Shown piece after piece: positions 18,457-29,269 of a DNA stretch of 64,000 bases. Every line of letters starts with the position of its first letter. Position 1 is the stretch's first letter. The position numbers and the translations under genes are program-made. Location of the stretch: positions 1,550,001 to 1,614,000 of the forward strand of contig NC_017834.1 in the NCBI RefSeq assembly GCF_000260715.1, written 5' to 3'. The DNA comes from Bifidobacterium animalis subsp. animalis ATCC 25527. GTDB lineage: Bacteria; Actinomycetota; Actinomycetes; Actinomycetales; Bifidobacteriaceae. The notes below the pieces were generated by a model. That model was given only the letters and a program-made list of their open reading frames with translations, did not search any database and was not told the origin of the DNA.

Positions 18457-21400
18457 ATGACCGAATCGCCACGCAACAGCATGCACAAGTTCTCGCCACG
18501 GCGCATATTCCGCGGTCGCGGCAAAACGTGGATGGTGCCCGTGGCCATGCTCGTCATCGTGCTCGCCGTCATCGCGGGAGCCCTCATCATGCACTCGGTC
18601 TCGCAACGGCATCTGCAACTCGACGACGGGACCGTCTGGGTGACTTCGCAGGCCGACCAGAAGGCGGCGCGCTACAACGTGAGACTGCGTGAGCCGGATG
18701 CGAGCGTCAACGCGCAGTCGCAGAACTTCGACATTGCACAGCACGATGGCGATGCCATTCTGGCGGAACCACAGAAGGCCTCGGGTATCAACCAATCCAC
18801 CATGGGGACCGCCGACTCCACCGCGACCACCGCCGCGATGCGCACGCTGGTGGGCGGCCGCACCGCCGCGATCATCGACACCGATCGAGGTGACGTATGG
18901 GTGGGTGGCGCCGACGGGGTTGCGCACATCTCCCCCGCCACAGCCACCGCAACCATGAGTCTCGGCGCCGGCGGCCGAATCGCCATTGCCGCGGACGGCA
19001 CCGTGTACGGGCTCGATGCCCGCACGGCCAAGGTGTATGCCGTCGGAGCCGGTTCGAACACCGCGCATGGAATCGCCACACTGAACCAAGGCGAGCCCAT
19101 TGCCGCGGATTCCTTCACCGTGATCGACGGCCAACCGGTGGCCAGCAGCGGCAACCGCCTGTACTTCGGTCGGAACCATGTCACCGTAGATGGCGTGGGG
19201 ACCTTGGCGTTGCAGGCGCCTCCAACCGATACCGGTGAGCGCTCCCAACGCGGTTGGGTCGCGGCGGCGGCACCGGGAGCACTAGTCACGATGCCGCTCA
19301 ACGAGGGAGCCGAGCCCGTCGTCCATCGCACCACAGGCACCGGCGAAGCCACACAACCCGTGTCGGTGAACGGGTGCGTGTATGGGGCGTGGAGCCAAAC
19401 CGCACGAAACTACGCCACCGTCTGCTCGGCGAACGGCAAACCCGACATGCTCGATCTGCAGGCGATCACCGCGACGTCCAATCTTCGTCTTCGTGTGAAC
19501 CACAGGCTCGTCGTGCTCAACGACATCGCAAACGGCAACATATGGAACCCGGCGAATTCGCCGGATGTGATCCAGATCCAGTGGAAACGGCTCGGCAACG
19601 ACACCAGTCGGCAGACGAGCACCACCACCGACAGCACGAGTTCGAAGCACACGTTCGAACGGGAATGCTCCACGAAATCAGGGCAGATTCGCGCAGTGGA
19701 CGACGAGTTCGGCATACGCGCCGGCTCCAACACCGTCATCGACCCGTTGCGCAACGACGAGCAGACCGACTGCTCGGTGCTGCGCATCACCTCGGTGAGC
19801 TCACCGGAGAATGATTCGGTGAAGGCATCTGCCATATATGATGGGCGGTTCCTGCAGGTCAGTGCGCACAACCCCGGCCGCGCGACCTTCACCTATGAGA
19901 TCGGCGACGGGCGCGGGCAATCCTCACGCGCAACCGTGACGCTGACGATTGCCGGCGACCAGAACCGCACACCGATCCGCAAGGAGCAGCCGGAGGAAAC
20001 CGAAGTCGAGCAGGGCGCCACATACACCATGAACGCGCTTGGTGGTTTCATTGATCCAGACGGCGATCCGCTCACTCTGGTCGGCGCCAGCGTGGAGAAC
20101 ACCAACGAGGCGACGGTCTCTGCACGTCCGGACGGCGAACTCGTGTTCCACGCCGGTTCGATGCACGAAGGCCGTGCAGCGGTGCGGCTGCAGGTCTCCG
20201 ACGGCAGGAACCTCACCGAGGCGACCATGTACTTCACCATCCGTCCGGCGCGCACCTTGGCGGCGAACATCGATCCGGTCTGCCGCACCACCGCGCCGAA
20301 TACGAGCGTGACCGTCGATCTTTCCAAGGCCGTGCACGCCACCTCGGCCGATGCCCCGAGATTGACACGGGTAGACAATCCCGAACGCACGAACGTCACC
20401 ATGCGCGCCACCGACATGTCGTTCACCTTCCAGTCGAGCGAACCGGGCACCTATCATGTGCCCTACACGGTTGTCCAAGGCGATGTGGAAGCCACCGGCC
20501 TGGCGCGCATCGATGTCGAGCCCGCCCAGGAGGAATCGGCAAAACCGGTCGCCGCCAACGATGTGGCGTTGCTCGGAGCCGACAAGACGGCCATTGTGGA
20601 ACCGCTCGCCAACGATGTCGATCCCATGGGCGGCGTGCTGGCCGTCACCGATGTCAGGGCCGACGCCAAATCCGGCATCAAAGCGGGCATTGTAGGGAAT
20701 AAACGCGTGTATATCACGGCGCAGACGCTGCCATCCGCACCCGTGAGGCTCGACTACACAGTGGCGAATGCACAGGGCGTTGCCACCGGCACCATCGTGG
20801 TGCAACCGCCGGCGCTCACCAGTGCCGATTCCGTGCCGAAGGCCTCCGACGTCACCGTGCCCATGCGCACCGGGGGCATAGTGTCGGTGGATGTGCTCGA
20901 CCATGTCTCGTACACCGGCGCCTCGGCCCTCACGCTGAACCGGAATCTCAAGACCGATGCCAGCAAGTTCCGCGGGCTCGCCTTTGCCTCGGCGAACACC
21001 GTACGGTACCAAGCGCCCAGTGCGGCGGGCAATTACCCCCTCACCTACACGGTGACCGATGCCCTCGGCAACGCGTCATCGGCCGTCGTTACTTTCGCGG
21101 TGCACGCCAGTGACGCGGAATCGAAATCCGCGCCGAAACCCACCGATGTCAAGGCACAGGTGGCTGCCGGCAGAAAGATCCGCATCCCGATCCGCGTGAC
21201 CGGCATCGACACGGACGGCGATGACGTGCAGCTGCTGGGCTTGGGCAACAGTGCGCCCAAACTCGGCCGTGTGATGGAAACCGGAGCGGATTATTTGGTG
21301 TACGAGGCGTTCGCCGATTCCGTGGGCACCGATACCTTCAGCTATGCGGTGGAGGACTGGACCGGCAGGCGCGCCCAGGCGCAGGTTCGCGTAGGAGTGT

Positions 21401-24378
21401 TCCAGAGCGGCACAGATTCGGGAGTCTACGCCCGCGACGACTCGGTGACATTGCGTCCGGGGACCTCGACCACCGTGCCTGTGCTGCGCAACGACATCGC
21501 ATCGGACAACAGCAATCTCGTGCTCGAGAACAACGTGCAATGCCAAGGCATCGACAATGTGAAAGTGCGGGGCGGCATGATCTCGCTCACCACACCCGAG
21601 CATGCCGGCACCGCCTACATCATCTACACGGTACGCAACGCCGCAGGCGTCAAGGATGTCGGGTTGCTGAGCGTCACCATCGACCCGAATGCGCCCATCC
21701 AACCGCCGAGCGCCTACGATTACCGGGTGCCGGCAAGCGCCACCGTGGACAAGAGGACGGTGAACGTGGACGTCTCGGCATGGATCTCCAACCCGTCAGG
21801 CAGCCTCAACGAGCTCTCAGTGAATGTAGACAAATCTGCAGCCCGGTATGCACGTGCCACCGGCGGCACCACGCTCTCCATCGACCTCACCGACGAGGCA
21901 CGGGCCATTCCCTATACGGTGACGAACACGACGCACGGCATCACTTCGACGGCGTTCATCCATGTTCCCGCCTACGGCGTGTTCCCGCCAACCCTACGAC
22001 CCCAGGCACCCCCTCTTCGGGTCAATGCCGGAGAGACCATCACCATCCCGCTTGCCGACCACGTACGCGTAGGGGCCGGCAAAACACCGATGCTGGCGAA
22101 TTCGGATTCGGTGAGCGCCACGAAAAGCGACAACGACGATTACGTGGTGAACAGTGGCACGCTCAGATTCACCGCAAGAAAGGACTACTCCGGACCGGCA
22201 TCAATCACCTTCACCGTGACCGACGGCAACCGCGGCACGAATGTGAGATTCGTCAACACGGCAGTGATCACATTGCCCATCACTATAATCGGCAGCACAC
22301 GTCCCGCGCCGACGTTCGCAGGCACCACCGTGGCTGTCGTTGCAGGTGAGGCCGCCACGGTGATCGACCTCAACGCACTGGTCTCAGGCAGGGCGAATGA
22401 GAATCAGAAACCATACTCGTTCACCGGAGGTCAATCGTCTGCACCCTTCACCACATCACTCACCGCCGACGGCAAACTCACCGTGGCGGCCGACGCCACC
22501 GCCACACCGGGTGCCACCCAATCGATTCCCATCACGCTCGACTATGGCAATGGTGCGCTCCACGCCGGTATCACCGTTCGGGCCGTGCCGTCCACGCGTC
22601 CGTTGGCCCGGCTCAACGCCGCCACCATCAGGCTCAAACCCGGGGGAAGCACCAGCATCGATGTGACTCAAGGAGCGTACAATCCGTTCCCCGAGACCCC
22701 TCTGAGCATTGTGTCGGCACACGGCGATGCCGGCTCGGCGCTGCAGACGCAGACCGAGGGCACCATTCTGCGTCTCTCCGCGGCGCCAACGGTGCCAGCC
22801 GCAACCTACCATGTGGTGGTTACCGTCATGGATGCCACCAGAACCGAGGAACGCAGCGTGAGCGCCACGTTCACGGTCGTCGTGCAGAATGTTCCCGGCG
22901 CCCCGTTGCTTTCCCCCGTGGCCGCAAAACCCGAGGATTCAGCGGTGACGCTCAACTGGGCGCCCGGCAGCGCCAACGGCTCGCTCATCACCGACTATCT
23001 GGTGAGGTGGCAGGGAGGCGAACAATCCTGCGGAAATGTGACATCATGCCGCATTGGGAATCTGAGCAACGGCACCACCTATACGTTCACGGTGCGAGCA
23101 CGCAACGCCATAGGCTGGTCGCCGGATTCCAATGCGGTGACGGGCAAACCGGATCGCGCACCGAATCCCCCCGGGCAGGTGCGGGTGAGAGGCGGTCACC
23201 GCAGTGTCGAGGTCTCGTGGAACGAGCCGGACTACGCAGGCTCGCGCCCAAGTTCCTACACCGTGCAATTACAGGGACCCGATGGTTGGACGAAGACGAG
23301 CACGAGAGTGACGGCGCTCGCCGCATCCTTCGAAATCGACAACAACGTGATCACCGACTCGAGCACCTTCTCGGCCACCGTCGTGGCGAACAACGAAGTC
23401 GGGGCCAGCGCGCCGAGCCAACCCGTGTCTACCCGGGACGTGTGGGGAGATCCCGATGCCCCGCAAGTGAGCATCACGCAGGCCAACGATCATGAGATCA
23501 CCGGCACAGTGACACTCGGCAACATGCGCAGGGCGGGGTGCGCCTCCATCCAGCTCTCCCACGGCACGACATCATGCGAATCGCTGCGGTTCAGGGTACC
23601 CCTCGACAACGCCATGTATTTCAAGCCGCTGAGCGTGAGCGCCACCGTGCATACATCAAGACAACCCGCAGCTGTGACGACGGGACAATCGAACACCATC
23701 GAGCCCACCATCGGCATCGCGGAGCCAAGTGTGCGCATAGAGGGCAGGAATGACGAGTGCACATTGGAATGGTCGGTGCCACGCGGCAGACATGACGGCG
23801 TCCATGTGAAATTCGGTTCCATCGATGCAAACAGGGAGTCCGCCGGCAGTGAGACAGTGCAGCTCAGTCCGTGGGAGCGCTGCCCTGCAGGCGAGGTACG
23901 CACCCGACTCCAAGGCCATTACAGCTCACCGGCACGGGCAACGAGCACACACCAGTACCGTGTGGCCCCCGCCATCGACGCCGGTGAGATCGAGGTGAGC
24001 TGGTCGCAGCACAACCGCGATGCCATCGTGATGCATAACAAAGGGCGTGCCTTCACTGACTATGGCCAACCCGTCACCATCACCTTGTCGTTCAGCAATG
24101 GATTCACCACGCAATGGAATCCCGATACCGATGTCACGGTTCGTCCGGCACCCGGCGAGAGCACAGTCCCAGACAATCTGCGCTGGACCGCAAGCATCAC
24201 CATGAACGAGGATGCCGGCTATGCCGCACGTACCGAAGAGCACACGGTACAGGGCATTCGCCGGGCGGCCACAACCCGCACAATCGTCTGGCATACGACA
24301 CCACGACTTCCGGCAGAGCATCGTAGTCTCGAGCCGCATCATATTGCAAAGGAGAGGTTCCATGACAGCCAAGCATGA
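18457..24378 (+). CDS. fn3: Giant membrane-anchored surface protein with FN3 domains
   Basis: A 1973-residue protein with a short cytoplasmic N-terminus (about 24 residues, basic), one membrane helix at about 27-49 and a long extracellular region. Residues about 60-400 carry beta-propeller-like repeats (DVWVGGADGVAHI, GTVYGLDARTAKVYAV). Then come many tandem Ig-like/cadherin-like modules with the recurring pattern AxDDxxxxxxG-vxPLxNDxDPxG (for example AANDVALLGADKTAIVEPLANDVDP and ARDDSVTLRPGTSTTVPVLRND). Two fibronectin type III domains follow at about 1479-1568 and 1570-1665, then a 300-residue tail without a clear match. In B. longum the homologous FN3 protein has been reported to bind TNF-alpha. 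It is probably a phosphorylation or signalling partner of the upstream kinase. Its end overlaps the moxR start by 17 bases. Confidence 0.9.
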   Translation: MTESPRNSMHKFSPRRIFRGRGKTWMVPVAMLVIVLAVIAGALIMHSVSQRHLQLDDGTVWVTSQADQKAARYNVRLREPDASVNAQSQNFDIAQHDGDAILAEPQKASGINQSTMGTADSTATTAAMRTLVGGRTAAIIDTDRGDVWVGGADGVAHISPATATATMSLGAGGRIAIAADGTVYGLDARTAKVYAVGAGSNTAHGIATLNQGEPIAADSFTVIDGQPVASSGNRLYFGRNHVTVDGVGTLALQAPPTDTGERSQRGWVAAAAPGALVTMPLNEGAEPVVHRTTGTGEATQPVSVNGCVYGAWSQTARNYATVCSANGKPDMLDLQAITATSNLRLRVNHRLVVLNDIANGNIWNPANSPDVIQIQWKRLGNDTSRQTSTTTDSTSSKHTFERECSTKSGQIRAVDDEFGIRAGSNTVIDPLRNDEQTDCSVLRITSVSSPENDSVKASAIYDGRFLQVSAHNPGRATFTYEIGDGRGQSSRATVTLTIAGDQNRTPIRKEQPEETEVEQGATYTMNALGGFIDPDGDPLTLVGASVENTNEATVSARPDGELVFHAGSMHEGRAAVRLQVSDGRNLTEATMYFTIRPARTLAANIDPVCRTTAPNTSVTVDLSKAVHATSADAPRLTRVDNPERTNVTMRATDMSFTFQSSEPGTYHVPYTVVQGDVEATGLARIDVEPAQEESAKPVAANDVALLGADKTAIVEPLANDVDPMGGVLAVTDVRADAKSGIKAGIVGNKRVYITAQTLPSAPVRLDYTVANAQGVATGTIVVQPPALTSADSVPKASDVTVPMRTGGIVSVDVLDHVSYTGASALTLNRNLKTDASKFRGLAFASANTVRYQAPSAAGNYPLTYTVTDALGNASSAVVTFAVHASDAESKSAPKPTDVKAQVAAGRKIRIPIRVTGIDTDGDDVQLLGLGNSAPKLGRVMETGADYLVYEAFADSVGTDTFSYAVEDWTGRRAQAQVRVGVFQSGTDSGVYARDDSVTLRPGTSTTVPVLRNDIASDNSNLVLENNVQCQGIDNVKVRGGMISLTTPEHAGTAYIIYTVRNAAGVKDVGLLSVTIDPNAPIQPPSAYDYRVPASATVDKRTVNVDVSAWISNPSGSLNELSVNVDKSAARYARATGGTTLSIDLTDEARAIPYTVTNTTHGITSTAFIHVPAYGVFPPTLRPQAPPLRVNAGETITIPLADHVRVGAGKTPMLANSDSVSATKSDNDDYVVNSGTLRFTARKDYSGPASITFTVTDGNRGTNVRFVNTAVITLPITIIGSTRPAPTFAGTTVAVVAGEAATVIDLNALVSGRANENQKPYSFTGGQSSAPFTTSLTADGKLTVAADATATPGATQSIPITLDYGNGALHAGITVRAVPSTRPLARLNAATIRLKPGGSTSIDVTQGAYNPFPETPLSIVSAHGDAGSALQTQTEGTILRLSAAPTVPAATYHVVVTVMDATRTEERSVSATFTVVVQNVPGAPLLSPVAAKPEDSAVTLNWAPGSANGSLITDYLVRWQGGEQSCGNVTSCRIGNLSNGTTYTFTVRARNAIGWSPDSNAVTGKPDRAPNPPGQVRVRGGHRSVEVSWNEPDYAGSRPSSYTVQLQGPDGWTKTSTRVTALAASFEIDNNVITDSSTFSATVVANNEVGASAPSQPVSTRDVWGDPDAPQVSITQANDHEITGTVTLGNMRRAGCASIQLSHGTTSCESLRFRVPLDNAMYFKPLSVSATVHTSRQPAAVTTGQSNTIEPTIGIAEPSVRIEGRNDECTLEWSVPRGRHDGVHVKFGSIDANRESAGSETVQLSPWERCPAGEVRTRLQGHYSSPARATSTHQYRVAPAIDAGEIEVSWSQHNRDAIVMHNKGRAFTDYGQPVTITLSFSNGFTTQWNPDTDVTVRPAPGESTVPDNLRWTASITMNEDAGYAARTEEHTVQGIRRAATTRTIVWHTTPRLPAEHRSLEPHHIAKERFHDSQA

Positions 24379-25600
24379 ACGGCCTGATGCACCCCATGCA
24401 CAGCATACGGACGAGGGCTACGAATCCACCGTCTTCTCACAGCGGGGCTTCCACGCGCCTGCGGACATGGCGCCGGATGCCGACGCCACCCGATTGGGAG
24501 GCGTTCATGCGTCACTGCCACGAACCGATGTGCCCACAGTCACCGAGACCGTGAGCACGGTGAACATGCCACCCGAGCGAGATGTCACGGCAGATCGGAG
24601 CGAATCTGCTCACGAGGGCGACATTGTGCGGTTCCACAGTCTGTTCGACGCCATCGTGGCGAACATATCGCAAGTGGTGGTGGACAAGGAGAAGACGATT
24701 CGCGAGTGCATCACCGCCCTCCTTGCCGGCGGCCATGTGCTGCTTGAAGACAACCCGGGCACCGGCAAGACCCAGCTTGCCCGAGCGCTCGCCCAATCCA
24801 TCGACACCTCATTCAAACGCATCCAGTTCACCCCGGATCTGCTGCCCTCCGACGTGGTGGGAGTCACCTTCTACGACCAGAAGAACGGCGAGTTCACATT
24901 CCGCCCGGGTCCAGTGTTCGCGTCCATCGTGCTCGCCGACGAGATCAACCGAGCCTCACCGAAAACCCAGTCGGCCCTCCTCGAAGTGATGGAGGAGCAG
25001 CACGTCACCGTCGACGGGACCACACATACGGTGCCGCAGCCATTCATGGTGATCGCCACCCAGAACCCGATCGAACAGCTCGGCACCTACTCGCTGCCCG
25101 AAGCGCAGATGGACCGATTCCTGCTGCGCACCACGATCGGCTACCCATCCCGGACCCGGAGCATGCAGTTGCTCAAGGAGGCCGACATCACCGACCGCGC
25201 CAGCACCATCGGCAGTGTCGTGAGCGCCCGTGACATACTCGACATGCGCAAGGCCGTGCAACAGGTGCATATCGACGACGCGATCTACGAGTATATTCTG
25301 CGGCTGGTGGAGCAGACGCGCAACAGCGAGCTCGTCGCCGTCGGATCCTCCATGCGCGGTGCGCTCGCGCTCACCCGTTGCGCCCGTGTGTGGGCGGCGG
25401 CCGACAATCGCGCCTACGTCATTCCCGACGATGTCAAGGATCTCGCCATCCCGGTGCTCGCCCACCGCCTGACGCTCACGCCGGATGCCACCTTCGCCGG
25501 CCAGAGCCAGCACAGTGCAATGCAGGCGATCATCGACGACGTGCCGGTGCCGCAGATAGGACTTACCGAAGCCCATGAATCCACGCGTGGCGAGCGTTGA
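24362..25600 (+). CDS. MoxR-family AAA+ ATPase
   Basis: Chaperone-like AAA+ ATPase, third gene of the FN3 cluster; MoxR proteins typically act with DUF58/VWA and transglutaminase-like partners. After about 85 acidic, low-complexity residues comes the AAA core. It contains Walker A NPGTGKT (about 131), Walker [24 protein letters not shown], sensor 1 IATQNP, and the MoxR hallmark EAQMDRFLL. It has 412 residues. The ATG at 24362 is preceded by AAAGGAGAGG and overlaps the end of fn3 by 17 bases, implying coupled translation. Confidence 0.93.
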   Translation: MTAKHERPDAPHAQHTDEGYESTVFSQRGFHAPADMAPDADATRLGGVHASLPRTDVPTVTETVSTVNMPPERDVTADRSESAHEGDIVRFHSLFDAIVANISQVVVDKEKTIRECITALLAGGHVLLEDNPGTGKTQLARALAQSIDTSFKRIQFTPDLLPSDVVGVTFYDQKNGEFTFRPGPVFASIVLADEINRASPKTQSALLEVMEEQHVTVDGTTHTVPQPFMVIATQNPIEQLGTYSLPEAQMDRFLLRTTIGYPSRTRSMQLLKEADITDRASTIGSVVSARDILDMRKAVQQVHIDDAIYEYILRLVEQTRNSELVAVGSSMRGALALTRCARVWAAADNRAYVIPDDVKDLAIPVLAHRLTLTPDATFAGQSQHSAMQAIIDDVPVPQIGLTEAHESTRGER

Positions 25601-25601
25601 C

Positions 25602-26783
25602 ATGATCATACGGAAATATGTATCGCCGTTGGGATGGGCAGTGGTCGGCATGTTCGTGCTCACACTCGCGCTGTTCCTATGCCTGGGTTGGGTGGAGATG
25701 CTCGCATTCGCATTGGTGTGCGCCACGTTGCTCGTAAGCTCCGCAGTGCTTTCGGTGGGAAACACGACGTTCAGCGCCACGCTTTCGGTATCGAACACAC
25801 GGGTGAGTGTCAACCAGACGATGCACGCCATGGTCACCGTGTCGAATCCGAGCACCTCCGTCACCGCGAGCGCAAGCGGCGATCTGCCAATATCACAGAG
25901 CAGCTACGAGCGCCGCGATGAGCGGCATCATGAACGCTTCGCCATACCGAGTCTCGGCTCCCACCAGTCGAAACAGACGGCGATCCCCCTCACCGCAACG
26001 CATCGTTCGGTGGTCACAGTGGGACCGCTGTCGGTGCGCAAAGGAGACCCGTTCGGCCTAGTGCGGCGCGAGTATCGTCTCACCGAGCAGATCCGCGTGT
26101 ACATTCACCCGGACATCGTGCCGCTGCACACACTGCACGCCGGCATCATACGTGACCTGGAAGGCAATCCGAGCGACGACCTCGTCAACGACGACCTGAG
26201 TTTCTTCGGTCTGCGCGAATACGAATATGGCGACGACGTGCGCAATGTGCATTGGCTGAGCACCGCGAAAACGGGAACGCTCATGATTCGGCAATTCGAA
26301 GCCACGCGTCGCACCGATTCGTCGGTGAGCCTTGACGTTGCGGCGTTTTCGTATACGAGCGCCGAGGAGTTCGAACTCGCGGTGAGCGTGTTCGCCTCGA
26401 TTGGCGTGCAGTGTGTGGTGGAACGGCGTGCGCTGTATGCGCAAGCGGGCAGATTGCATGTGCAGCCGCGCAAACCCGCCGACTTTCTCGACACATGCAG
26501 TGAAATCGAACCTGATGTGCGGGCGAGCACCATGCTGCCGAATCTGGCACGTGAGGCCCTACTTGCCTGTGACAAGGCATCGCTGTACTGTTTCGTCGCC
26601 GGTTCCGCGCATGACGTGGGCGATCTGCGCAGGCTTGGCGCCGCCATTCCGAATTCGGCGACCTGTGTGGTGGTGCAGGTCGTCGCCGGCGCGAGCAGCG
26701 CGGTGCGCATGCTGCCGGAATGCGTGTTCGTCACGGTCGGCGTGCTTGATGACCTTCCACTGCTCGCGAAGGTGCTCTCATGA
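25602..26783 (+). CDS. DUF58 domain protein
   Basis: A 393-residue membrane protein, fourth gene of the FN3 cluster. Two hydrophobic segments lie near the N-terminus (about 8-55). The DUF58 signature is clear: GDPFGLVRR, then LREYEYGDDVRNVHWLSTAKTGTLMIRQFEA, followed by a VWA-like C-terminal half. It begins one base after the moxR stop and ends in a four-base ATGA overlap with the transglutaminase-like gene. An alternative ATG at 25575 would overlap moxR and add nine residues. MoxR-DUF58-transglutaminase trios are widespread in Actinobacteria, but their joint biochemical role is not established. Confidence 0.9.
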   Translation: MIIRKYVSPLGWAVVGMFVLTLALFLCLGWVEMLAFALVCATLLVSSAVLSVGNTTFSATLSVSNTRVSVNQTMHAMVTVSNPSTSVTASASGDLPISQSSYERRDERHHERFAIPSLGSHQSKQTAIPLTATHRSVVTVGPLSVRKGDPFGLVRREYRLTEQIRVYIHPDIVPLHTLHAGIIRDLEGNPSDDLVNDDLSFFGLREYEYGDDVRNVHWLSTAKTGTLMIRQFEATRRTDSSVSLDVAAFSYTSAEEFELAVSVFASIGVQCVVERRALYAQAGRLHVQPRKPADFLDTCSEIEPDVRASTMLPNLAREALLACDKASLYCFVAGSAHDVGDLRRLGAAIPNSATCVVVQVVAGASSAVRMLPECVFVTVGVLDDLPLLAKVLS

Positions 26784-29269
26784 CCTCGCCTGTCTCCTCC
26801 TTTGGCACGACAAGACACGGTCGTACACGCGGCGACGCCTCGTGGATCGACGACAGCTCCACGCAAATGCCCGTCTGGCTGACGACGAACGCTCGCGACG
26901 GGCATCGGTCCGATGCCGCACATGCCGCTGGCCATGCCACACGTGATGCCGCCATCTCACTCGCCGTGGTGACGGTAACTGTACTATGCGCGTGCGCGAA
27001 TCTCATCGATGTGTACGGCTCGGTCGGCAGCTGGGCACGCGCCGCGATTCCGGCTGCATCGCTCGGTTCTGGCATCGCGTTCATGACGCTGGTACCCCGG
27101 TTGAGGCTCTGGTGGCAGATTCTGGCGTTCGTGCTCGCGCAATGCGTGATCGGCCCGCTGGTCGCGCTGCCGCACACGAGCGTAGCCTACGTGCTGCCGA
27201 CGTGGCAGACCCTTGCCGAAGGTTGCTCCGCCATGTTCACGTCGTTCAAGTTCCTCATCACCGTGCCGGCGCCGACCGGCACCGCGGATGGCTCGCTCAT
27301 GGCCGTATGGACGCTCTGCCTGCTCTCGTGCACACTTGGCGGCATGCTGGCCGTGCTTCCCCAACGGCGATGGAGCGCATTGAGCGTATTGGTCGTGATC
27401 GGTGATTTCGCCGTCTGCGCGCTTCTTGGCACATCGACAGGCGTGCTTCGGCTGCCATGCGGCGTGGTCTGCGCGCTCATCGTCATAGTCTGGCTGTCGT
27501 GGCGCGGGCGACTGTTCGAAATGTCACGATGGCTCGGTGCGGGCGCACTATTGCTGCTTGCGAGCGCCGTGGCCGTAGGCGCATGTCTGCCCGTCCACAC
27601 CACGCGAACGATTCTGCGCGACCATTACGAACCGCCGCTCGCCCCCTTTGACTATGCGAGTCCGCTGTCGGGCATGCGCGCGTATCTGAAGGAGCATAAG
27701 GCAGACACACTGCTCACCGTGCGCAATCTGCCGGCGGGAGCCAGCGTGCGACTCGCCGTGATGGATCGGTTCGACGGCAATGTGTGGAATCTGTCGAACA
27801 CGCGGATTGCAGGCGGCTCTTCGGACTACACGCGCATGGGACTGCGAATCCCACAGGACGGCGATGACTCCGGAACCCGGTTCAACGCCATGTTCGACGT
27901 GCGCGACGGCATGCATGACGATTGGCTGCCGCTCGCCGGCGCGGCGACGCAGGTCTCTTTTGCCGCCAACGCAAATGCCGACGATTTCTACTACAACACG
28001 GGCACCGAATCTGGTCTGCTCACTTCCGGCGTGCGTTCCGGACTTGTCTACACCGAAACTGGCACGCTTGCACGCCGTCCCAGTGATGATGAGATTCGGC
28101 GGGCACAAGCCGCACGCATAATGCTTCCCGATGCCGGTGACATTCCCAATGCCGTACGGCGCATGGCGGACGCCCTGGCAGGAGGCCAGCCCACGGCTGG
28201 CGCGGCTGCGCTCGCATTGACGAACGGCCTGCGTGACAACGGGTGGTTCTCGCACGGATTGACGGACGACTACCCCTCGCTTGCCGGGCACGGCAACTAC
28301 CGGGTCACCCAGCTGCTCGGCGGCACCGCAATGGTGGGAGACAGCGAACAGTATGCCTCGGCGATGGCCCTCATGGCGAGGTCCTTGGGAATCCCGTCGC
28401 GCGTGGTGCTTGGGTTCGTGCCCAAGGACAAGCATGGCGACATCACCAAGGCCCGCACGCAGAGAACCGAGAACGGCACCACAATCGACTTCACCGGCAA
28501 TGACATCGAAGTCTGGGTTGAGGTCGCGCTCGAAGGGCACGGCTGGGTGGCGTTTCACCCTACGCCTCAGGAGACGAAGACCCCTGAAGACAATCAGAAT
28601 CTCACTCCCCCGAATCCGCAGACACTCGTGCGCCAACCGCCACTTCCCCTCACCGATCCACTGCGCGACAAGCAGGAGGCCACAGGAAGCACCGTGCTCT
28701 CCGGAGATGACGCCCGAGACCCGCGAACCTCGGGAGTCTGGTCGAAAATCGGCACAGTGGCGCGCGACGTCGCTATCTACGGCTCCCCCGTGTGGATTCT
28801 CCTTGTCATTTGCGGCTGCATTCTTGCGGTCAAGGCGGCGCTGCTCATGCGATTGCGCAGGAATGGCAGTACGAATCACCGTGTGGAGTCCGGCTGGCGT
28901 TCACTCACGCAATTCGCGATGCAAAGCGGCATTCCCGTGCACGGCACACGCCGTGAGCAGGCGCATGCCATGGCGCAATCCTTCGCCGCGGAATCTGCTG
29001 CCGAAGCGACCGCCGGCCCCTCCGGCACGAGCTGTGGGCCAGTCACCGAATCGCAGCTTCGGCACAGCGCGCAGACGGCGGATTATGCCGCGTTCTCCGG
29101 CAATCCTGTGCCTGAAAGCGAGGTCGTGCAGTATTGGGAGTCTGTGGATGGCATGCGCGCCGCATTGCTGAAGACCCTGCCGTTCTGGCGCCGCGTGCGC
29201 ACGAGACTGAGTCTGCGCGGCCTATTCCGGCACCATGCATACAAAGAGACATCCGACCACCCTACGTAA
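26780..29269 (+). CDS. tgm: Transglutaminase-like membrane protein with degenerate active site
   Basis: An 829-residue protein, last gene of the FN3 operon. The N-terminal third holds about six membrane helices (DUF3488-like), an extracellular transglutaminase-like core spans about 460-600, a further helix lies near 670-690, and a cytoplasmic tail follows. The fold signature is intact (DSEQYASAMALMARSLGIPSRVVLGF, then EVWVEVALEGHGWVAFHPTP). At the three catalytic positions, however, Cys is Ser522, His is Glu577 and Asp is His593; the last two keep the 16-residue spacing of the family. It is therefore probably a non-catalytic, binding member. The stop codon TAA lies inside a hairpin repeat. 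Confidence 0.9.
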   Translation: MTSPVSSFGTTRHGRTRGDASWIDDSSTQMPVWLTTNARDGHRSDAAHAAGHATRDAAISLAVVTVTVLCACANLIDVYGSVGSWARAAIPAASLGSGIAFMTLVPRLRLWWQILAFVLAQCVIGPLVALPHTSVAYVLPTWQTLAEGCSAMFTSFKFLITVPAPTGTADGSLMAVWTLCLLSCTLGGMLAVLPQRRWSALSVLVVIGDFAVCALLGTSTGVLRLPCGVVCALIVIVWLSWRGRLFEMSRWLGAGALLLLASAVAVGACLPVHTTRTILRDHYEPPLAPFDYASPLSGMRAYLKEHKADTLLTVRNLPAGASVRLAVMDRFDGNVWNLSNTRIAGGSSDYTRMGLRIPQDGDDSGTRFNAMFDVRDGMHDDWLPLAGAATQVSFAANANADDFYYNTGTESGLLTSGVRSGLVYTETGTLARRPSDDEIRRAQAARIMLPDAGDIPNAVRRMADALAGGQPTAGAAALALTNGLRDNGWFSHGLTDDYPSLAGHGNYRVTQLLGGTAMVGDSEQYASAMALMARSLGIPSRVVLGFVPKDKHGDITKARTQRTENGTTIDFTGNDIEVWVEVALEGHGWVAFHPTPQETKTPEDNQNLTPPNPQTLVRQPPLPLTDPLRDKQEATGSTVLSGDDARDPRTSGVWSKIGTVARDVAIYGSPVWILLVICGCILAVKAALLMRLRRNGSTNHRVESGWRSLTQFAMQSGIPVHGTRREQAHAMAQSFAAESAAEATAGPSGTSCGPVTESQLRHSAQTADYAAFSGNPVPESEVVQYWESVDGMRAALLKTLPFWRRVRTRLSLRGLFRHHAYKETSDHPT

